Part shown: piece by piece, positions 56,230 through 64,000 of the stretch | Numbering within the stretch: the stretch's first letter is position 1 | Layout of the letters: every line of letters starts with the position of its first letter | Assembly: GCA_003008705.1 (NCBI GenBank) | Contig: PDUO01000114.1 | Coordinates: 6,040-70,039, forward strand | Length of the DNA stretch: 64,000 nucleotides | Reading direction: 5' to 3' | Source: Pezicula radicicola | Lineage: Eukaryota > Ascomycota > Leotiomycetes > Helotiales > Dermateaceae | Notes under the pieces: model-generated | Told to the model about the DNA's origin: nothing | Database searches by the model: none | What the model saw: the letters and a program-made list of their open reading frames with translations, nothing else | Position numbers and translations under genes: made by a program

Positions 56230-59200
56230 GTGCAAAGGCTTATTCGGGGCTGATGAGTCTCAACCTCGTTATCGAGAAGTATAGGCAATAGTTGACCGAT
56301 TTTGATGCAACGCCAGGGCAGCCAGTAGCTAGGAGATGAGAAAAGCTAAGAAATTTAGATATTGCCCATTGACGGCTCTAAGAGAATGCCTCCCCAAAAG
56401 ACCTCTTATAAGATGAAGCAAGCAGGGAAATGGTTCAGACGATGATAAAGAGATTTGGGATGTATCGCCGGGAATGGCTCCGTGGTCCTCTTCGTCTCAA
56501 AGACGTGGAGTTTTGGGGGCGCAAGAAAATAGAACTTGACCCGGATATATTGGATTCGTAGTTTCTAGATGTTATAGCTGGTAAAGAAACAGATATTCAG
56601 ACTATCCATGACTGGATTGTCAAGCGTGGAGAGGCAATCGGTAGTCTCTGTCGAACTCACAAATATATTACTATGAAGTGAAGAAGAAGACCGAAGTGAA
56701 TCGCATTAAGATCGAGGCCAGGGAACATAGCCGAAGCCTCACGAGGCTCAGGAGAAAGAATTGGATGAACAGGCTTATTATGGTACTAACAAGCTGTAGG
56801 TAAAAAGAATTAGGAAGCAGCAGCGTTAGCGAGACATGCTTCGGAAACAACCGCTGCCTGAAACCTATGTGAAGCATCAAATCTTGAAATTGTCCAAATC
56901 ATAAACAAGTCCTTCATAGAGATTTTTTGGAATAGACATAATGCTATCATCCAACTGGAAATGCGTCAAAATTGGCGTGCAATCATCCCCTAACGCGAGA
57001 AGGACATTGAAATACACCTTCTCGGACGATGTGGTGTAAGGAATAGGTTGGTTCAACAATTCTAGGAAGCAGACATAGACCGCCCTGCAACCATCTTCTT
57101 CCCTACTCTAGAGCTAACCCGTCGAGACCCGCGAATTTACCACCAGAGTTGAACTCCTTGAGGGAGGGAATCGGTTAGCTATTCGTGAAGTTGTCGTAAA
57201 TTAGCCAACAGTGTTTGAATAGCTTAAGTAATTACTGAGTATCATAATAGGCTAGCATTTAGTACTGAGGCCACCTGTCCGCACACATCACCTTATTCTA
57301 ATAAATTGAATATATTACACTCATCGTGGCCTACTACGCCTACCGTAGCTTATAATCTCAATAAACAGGTTGCCGTAGAAGCTAGTCTAAACTTGGTAAC
57401 CTATCTTTTAGGCTTGAGCTTATTTAAATATTTCTCCCCCTGCAATCGAACAATCACTGCTTTGTTCGATTACGTTGTACCGAACAAGATCTTCTTCCTG
57501 TTGCTATTCTAGGCCTTCAAGACTGTATGAAGGTATAATGTAAATGTCCTGACCTGCATCTCTAGGCGTTGTCGACACCTATAACGAGGCCGGTTTTCCA
57601 ACTTGGTCGGTCTCCTAATTTGGTTAAGTATGGTGGCCGTCGACGCAAGACCACCTGCCTGCCTTGAAAACCAACCGATGTCTACCTTAGTACATATAAA
57701 GTATTCCTTAAGACTGCTTTTCAGAGGACTCTTCGCACCTTGGGGGTTCTTTGAGGACCAGTGTCTCCCTTTGCTTGAATTATTTACTCTGTATTGTGGA
57801 CCTCAACAGTAAGATTATACTACCAGCGAGGCTGCCAGCCTGATTCACAAGATACCGCCAACATGAAGGATAGCTGATAATAGCAACACTGCCAATGAAA
57901 CCTATCGGAGTCGGTAAGTTACACGCTAGGGGAAGTTATTACGGTACTGATTTTGTTAGATTTGAACGATCTACTAACACTTTGCATATATAATGAACTC
58001 CTCCTCTTCCGAGCAGATGCTTCTGCCACAGAAGTCTCGTTTAAAAATCCATACTAGTTGAAGCAAAAGACTTTGCACTCTGTTGCTAATGCACTTGAAC
58101 TAGACTATGAGTACTGGAAGAGCTTGAGGCAGGTTAGGATTAGTAAGCCTGAATCAGGACCAGAACAAGCTGAACCAATTCCGGTTGAAACACCAAACCC
58201 GGGCGTCTAGACGGCTTGGGCAACGCGCCAGATATCAGCATTGATCCACAGCTCCATGATTTGTTGAGTCCTCTGGATTTTCCAAGCTGGTCTTATGGAG
58301 ATGGAATTCAGACATCAGATATCGCTCTATCCCCACGAGACGATCTACTAAGCTTCGACGAGAATGAGATGTCGCCCATCTTCAACAACAATCTACACTT
58401 GTTCTAAAGTGCTAATCCTACGAGTTTAAAGTGCTTTATAATCGCTCTAGCTAATCCTAATTATACTTTATATAATCTTTGCTCTTAAATCCCCTTAGTA
58501 GCTAGTCTAAAAGGGCTACCGGGCCATGGTGAGTCTCCCAGGCTACATGACTGCGCGCACAACACAGCTAATGTTTGGCCCCGAATAGTATCATGTAACT
58601 TGCTGTCGGTTGCAGTGTTGATTGGAGAGCGGGGCGCCGCAAAGATTGCTAAGTATCTAGGAATTGACGAAGCATTGCTGCTCTAAGCGTGAACTCCGGT
58701 ATAGTTGATTATTATTAGGGATGTTGCAAGTTGTGTCGGCGAGTTTATAAATTGCTTAATTTATAAATTAGTTATCTCCTATGCTGTACTTATCTATATT
58801 CAACATGGACATAATATAAGCTTCTATTTAAACATTAAGTATATACACCCTCTATATCTTTATGTGTGTGTGTACAATAAAATTCGAGCTTCTATAAGCT
58901 ATAAAGTAATAAAACTATATAAAAAAGTAAAGGTATATAGCTATATAGAAAGACTCCTATATAAATTATATATACTATTATACTCTAGATATAGATAAGT
59001 ACTATATAGGAGATAGATTTAGTAAAATATAGATTAGTCTTATTAAATCAAATAGATAACTTATAAGTATAAGGCTTATAGAGGCTTATTATATAGTTTA
59101 TTAGAGCGCTAAGACTTTATAATTTAAATAGTTAATTATTAAATTTAATAAATATATAAGAATAATCACATAATTACTACCAACAAGATAGTTGTCTATT

Positions 59201-59276
59201 TGATTTGGCATTTCCGTTTAATTTAGCATTAACTATCATCTTTAAAAGACAAGTGTTCTACAACAAAGAGAACTAT
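56230..59276. other. Gene-poor stretch with possible relics and AT-rich tail
   Basis: No intact gene. Around 56430-56690 (plus) a broken frame reads MYRREWLRGPLRLKDVEFWG, then DPDILDS, a TAG, and DIQTIHDWIVKRGEAIGSLC. It looks like a remnant of a protein I do not recognise. At 58090-58410 short acidic, Pro-rich pieces (ALELDYEYWKSLRQVRIS; DPQLHDLLSPLDFPSWS) may be the tail of a lost regulator. From about 58700 to 59200 the DNA is A+T-rich. Confidence 0.4.
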
Positions 59277-60197
59277 CTACCAGATACAATATCCCCCATC
59301 AACTATAATATCTGCACCCGTAGTAAAGGTGCTAGCATCGCTTGCAAGGTAGAGATATATGCCTTTCAACTCTTTCGCATCTGCCTCCCGTCTCATTGGC
59401 GTCAAGCTGAACCATGTATCCTTCATCTCTTTCGAACAACCGGCAGAGATTGGAGTCTTGATATATCCAGGAGAAACGGAATTGACTCGAGCAAAGCCTG
59501 CCCACTCAAGCGCAAGTGACTTGGCTAGATGGATCATTGCTGCTTTGGATGAATTATAGCAAGCCTGGTTTTGTGGGACATTGGCAATATGGCCCGAGAT
59601 TGAAGCTGTGAAAATGAGGCTTCCGGAACCTTGTTTCCGGAATATCTTGCCGGCTTCTTTGGCGCAGTAGTATGCGCTACTGAGATTGACGCCCATGAGC
59701 GTATCCAAATTCTCCACTGGGTCATCAATGCCACCTACATTTTGTCAGCGAAGGGTCTCTGAGATTGTTGGAACTAAAACTACCCGCTGGGATAGACATT
59801 CCCGCATTCGCGATCATAACATCTAGTCTTCCAAAGTCCATCAAAACCGCGGCAACCTGGTCCCGATCCTCTTCGTAGTTTTGAACAGCGCATTGGTATG
59901 CCTTTGCTTTCACCCCGAAGTCCTTTCCAATGGTGGCCACAAGCTTTTCAGTATGTGTGGCCTTGCCGAACCAGAGTGCAATCTAATGCTTTGTCAGTCT
60001 TGCCATTATCTCATTTCGTGTAGGGAACTTCCGTTGCAACCTGCTTCAGCAAGTGCTCGAGCAACTTCATATCCGATCCCTCCTGAAGCACCCGTGATAA
60101 TCGCAACTCTGCCTTTCATATTAAACATCTCCATGACGCTGTCTGATAGCTTCGGCATTGGCGCCCATTCTTGACTGGAGGCTTCGGTTGAACCCAT
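59277..60197 (-). CDS. Short-chain dehydrogenase (sorbose reductase-like), with an abnormal splice donor
   Basis: Classical SDR, about 280 aa if spliced. Exon 1 from 60197 carries the cofactor motif RVAIITGASGGIGYEVARAL. The middle exon carries FGRLDVMIANAGMS, the last exon the catalytic segment FTASISGHIANVPQNQACYN then SSKAA (Ser...YxxxK) and ends TTGADIIVDGGYCIW. The second intron is GT..AG (GTAGTT..TGTAG). The first intron should begin directly after AGCN, but the sequence there is GGAAGT instead of GTAAGT (60030-60036). No GT donor nearby restores the frame to IALWFGKATHTEK. It is therefore either a mutated donor (inactive gene), a rare non-canonical splice, or an error. Its closest relative in the window is the SDR at 62377-63379, and both flank a polyol-type dehydrogenase. 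Confidence 0.8.
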
Positions 60198-60540
60198 TGT
60201 GTGGCAAATGTTCGATCTTTCAATGAATGCAACAGCAGTTCAGTCAGCCCGTCGGCTTGCCACTCCTGGTGTGGTAGACCGTTTCCCAACGCCACACGCA
60301 TCCCTTGCGGGGGCGAAGAAAGCGGGGGGAAATTCTGATGGCTTAAACCTAAGATCTGGAGAACCATAGATATACGTCCAGTATTCAAAGCATTTGTTTC
60401 TTGAACCTTTCACTACTGCCAAAATCAAATCAATCCTTGTATCCAAGAGAACAATTTTCACTAAATCTCCCTTCAAAATGACAAAGCTAGCCGTAAGACT
60501 CTTGCTGCCACTATAAATCCTGCTATTTCTTTGTACTGAG
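60198..60540. promoter_or_regulatory. Divergent promoter, SDR / zinc alcohol dehydrogenase
   Basis: 343 nt between the minus-strand SDR start (60197) and the plus-strand dehydrogenase start (60541). The short distance suggests joint regulation. No specific binding motif is recognised. Confidence 0.5.
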
Positions 60541-61843
60541 ATGTTACAGGGTGAGAATCCAGCATTTGTACTGCGTTCCATTGGCCAAGCAGATTTTGAA
60601 GATCGAGAGATTCCCAAACTCAGAGATCCTTGGGATGTCCGAGTTCACATTGCGCAGACTGGAATATGTGGCTCAGACTTGAATTATTACGACACTGGGC
60701 GAATCGGAGGTCAGTAATGAGCCGTGTTCAGCGATAAAACCTGTGGCAACCACTAACGCTTGATTGACACTTAATAAATGCAGACTTCGTCCTCACCACG
60801 CCAATCATACTTGGTCATGAAAGCTCCGGCACAGTAGTAGAAATTGGGCCCTCTGTGAAGAATCTCAAAGTTGGTGACCGAGTCGCTATTGAGCCAGGTG
60901 TTCCTTGCAGGCAGTACGCCATCATTCCAGTTACTTAAATTTCCTGCTAATATACTGAAGCTGCGACTATTGCCGCTCTGGATCCTACAATCTCTGCCCT
61001 GATACGGTGTTTGCAGCCACTCCACCATGGGATGGCACACTGGCCAAATATTACATAGTCGCTGCTGACTACTGCGTTCCTCTCCCAGAGCACATGGATA
61101 TGGAACAAGGTGCAATGGTGGAGCCTGTCGCCTGTGCCGTGCAGATGACAAAAGTTGGAAACGTGAAAGCGAACCAGACCATTGTTGTGTTTGGTTGCGG
61201 ACCCATCGGCCTTCTCTGTCAGAAAATCTCGAAGATATATGGCGCGAAGAAGGTAATTGGAGTAGATATTAGCAAAGGACGACTGGATTTTGCAAAGACC
61301 TATGGCGCTGATGATACTTTCATGCCTCCTACAAAGCCGGCAGATGTGAAAACGGACATGGAGTGGAATGAAAAGGTGGCTACTATGATCAAGGAAAAAT
61401 TCGATCTTGGCGATGGACCAGAGGTTGTGATAGAAGCCACTGGATCAGCTGCTTGTATTGCAACAGGAATATATGTGGTTAAGAAAGGCGGTACCTACGT
61501 CCAAGCAGGCATGGGCAAAGAGGTAAGCCTTTAACCCTATCCTCGCAAATCCCAAACACCTTGAGACTATTACTAATTCGAAGTTTAGATTGTGGACTTT
61601 CCAATTACTATTGCATGCATTCGGGATCTCACAATCCGAGGATCTATTCGATACACTACAGGCTGTTATAAAGCCGCTGTAGATCTAGTCGCCAGCGGAA
61701 AGATTGATGTGAAACCGTTGGTCACCAACAGGTTTAAGTTTGAGGATACCAAGGAGGCGTTTCAATTAGTCCGAAAGAAGAAGGAGGATGTAATCAAGGT
61801 CTTGATCCAGGGTATTCAAAACTCGCGTGGCTGTACAGAGTGA
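60541..61843 (+). CDS. Zinc-dependent sorbitol/xylitol dehydrogenase-like alcohol dehydrogenase
   Basis: NAD-dependent polyol dehydrogenase of the medium-chain family. Four exons (60541-60709, 60784-60913, 60961-61522, 61589-61843) join in frame to 371 aa. The catalytic-zinc segment [18 protein letters not shown] and [14 protein letters not shown] are in exons 1 and 2. The structural-zinc Cys cluster is re-formed across intron 2 ([18 protein letters not shown]). The Rossmann motif is [15 protein letters not shown] with [17 protein letters not shown]. The second intron (60914-60960, 47 nt) uses GTACGC. It is divergent from one SDR and convergent with another, as in fungal polyol gene groups. 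Whether the substrate is sorbitol, xylitol or another polyol is open. Confidence 0.92.
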
Positions 61844-62376
61844 AGACGTAGGGATTTGTGGTGTGGGTGAGCAATAGGCGAATGGAGGTGCAGATATACT
61901 GTGTTGGAATTTCTTTAACAATCAAATTTACATTAGCCCTGTGGTTCAGTCTGCCTCATGATTCTCTCATGAATTTAGTGGTTGAGAATTCCCTTCGTAA
62001 ATAGAAAACTGTCTGCTACAAGCCTCCCAGACACCTCCTCGAATTTTGATAGATATTCTTGTTTCTGGCACCCTCGAACTACATAGTTGATTGTATTTAT
62101 GGGTAGTACTCCATATGTTGGTTTAATTTCTGCATTGATAGTTTGCCATATATTACGGTATTTATTTGCAAAGCCGTTCGAAAAGGCACCTGCGAGATGA
62201 GTTGAGTGATAGGGTTGAGTAAAGAAAATATAGCTAGTTCTGATACTCCTGGAATGGAAATTCACTGAAGAGTAGTTAAAGGCTGTTCAAAATTGGGTTT
62301 AACATGTAGCCATTGATATCGACAAGAAATATAGCAGAAGTCTTAAATACTTTTCTACATCGATTCTTCAGAAATC
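61844..62376. other. Convergent intergenic region
   Basis: About 530 nt between the stops of the zinc dehydrogenase and the second SDR. The frame at 61975-62265 (minus) has no motif. Probably 3' untranslated sequence only. Confidence 0.45.
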
Positions 62377-63379
<1,003 letters not shown>

Positions 63380-64000
63380 AATGATCTCTGTCTGCTTCCT
63401 CGGCTCTAAACTTTGTCTTTATATTGCTTCGATTGCTGTCCTCGCCGATTATCGAACATGGGTCTTACACTCCGAATTGTGAAATCCAATATCGGGCAAC
63501 AGGCACCCGCCGGAGAAGGAAGTCTCAAAAACCCCTGCGTCTCAGGAGCCACCAATACGCTCGGCTCATCTCCGATAAATTGTGATTTATGAGCGCATTT
63601 CGGTCATAATTCTGACTTGGCATTGTAGATACTGTTCTGAGCTGCGATTTGAGATGTTGAATAGAGCTGTCGTTGCAGGTGAGTTCCAAGCCATGCATGT
63701 AGCCCTTCCGGGCACTCAGTGTCATCCTTCGTACTATAACTCTTAGCGACCTTCAAGAAAGGAATATCAAAGCAGCTAACTTAAAGCCCCCTTCCTGTGT
63801 CTTGTCTTAGCTTGCTTCTTAGACCGTTACTTTGCCTAATATTGCTCTACAGAAAAGGATAATCGCTCCCGTTAAATTGGGAGTTAGACGCCAAGGCGGA
63901 CACAGTTGCCCGCCTAGCGAGAAAGGAGCTGAGAAGTTTTCCACCAATAGTACTAATCGTTATAGCTAAATGAGACGTAGTCAAGTTGACTCAGCTGATC
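63380..64000. promoter_or_regulatory. Upstream region of the terminal SDR, no further gene
   Basis: The first few hundred nt should contain the SDR promoter. The frame at 63525-63725 (minus) lacks motifs. No repeat or RNA gene recognised up to the window end. Confidence 0.4.

Overview
The window is nuclear DNA of a filamentous ascomycete (Pezizomycotina). The genes carry many short introns of about 47-127 nt with GT..AG ends and CTRAC-like branch points. The families are typically fungal: Zn2Cys6 and C2H2 regulators, UstYa/DUF3328 proteins, GH78, and glycosyltransferase family 28. Gene-bearing blocks alternate with AT-rich islands, and several broken genes carry C-to-T or G-to-A type stop codons, which fits repeat-induced point mutation. 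I cannot name the species.

Layout. 0.3-1.4 kb: GPR1/FUN34/YaaH acetate transporter (-). 3.4-5.8 kb: LtrA-like membrane protein (-). 6.6-11.0 kb: a graveyard with a bZIP/DUF3425 relic, a vanillyl-alcohol-oxidase fragment and a C2H2 regulator with several stops. 11.4-14.6 kb: aldo-keto reductase (-) and carotenoid oxygenase (+) on a shared divergent promoter. 15.1-18.0 kb: intact Zn2Cys6 regulator. 19.8-34.9 kb: RiPP cluster (below). 36.5-42.1 kb: a family 28 glycosyltransferase and a GH78 rhamnosidase head to head, both broken. 43.8-44.4 kb: likely P450 relic. 45.3-50.9 kb: extended SDR reductase, fungal-specific regulator, medium-chain dehydrogenase. 51.0-51.8 kb: truncated M20 peptidase. 52.8-56.2 kb: a C2H2 regulator and a C2H2-ankyrin protein. 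59.3-63.4 kb: polyol-type set SDR / zinc alcohol dehydrogenase / SDR.

The centre of interest is 19.8-34.9 kb, which looks like an undescribed member of the dikaritin (ustiloxin/phomopsin-type) fungal RiPP family. A short secreted precursor on the minus strand (21799-22386) is made of a signal peptide followed by Kex2-type units. Each 19-residue unit lies on its own 57-nt, phase-0 exon. Around it sit two UstYa/DUF3328 proteins (19817-20783 and 26022-27004), two UstQ-like tyrosinases (23449-24852 and 28401-29734), a single-pass membrane protein with HxxHC motifs (31568-32338), and a DUF924-like protein with an N-terminal membrane anchor (33684-34885). The expected scheme is secretion and Kex2 cutting of the precursor, with oxidative cross-linking of a Tyr-containing core by the UstYa proteins and tyrosinase. 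The core has Gly where known dikaritins have the cross-linked Ile, so its linkage should differ. Small inverted-repeat elements lie between the cluster genes, and one of the tyrosinases carries a frameshift.
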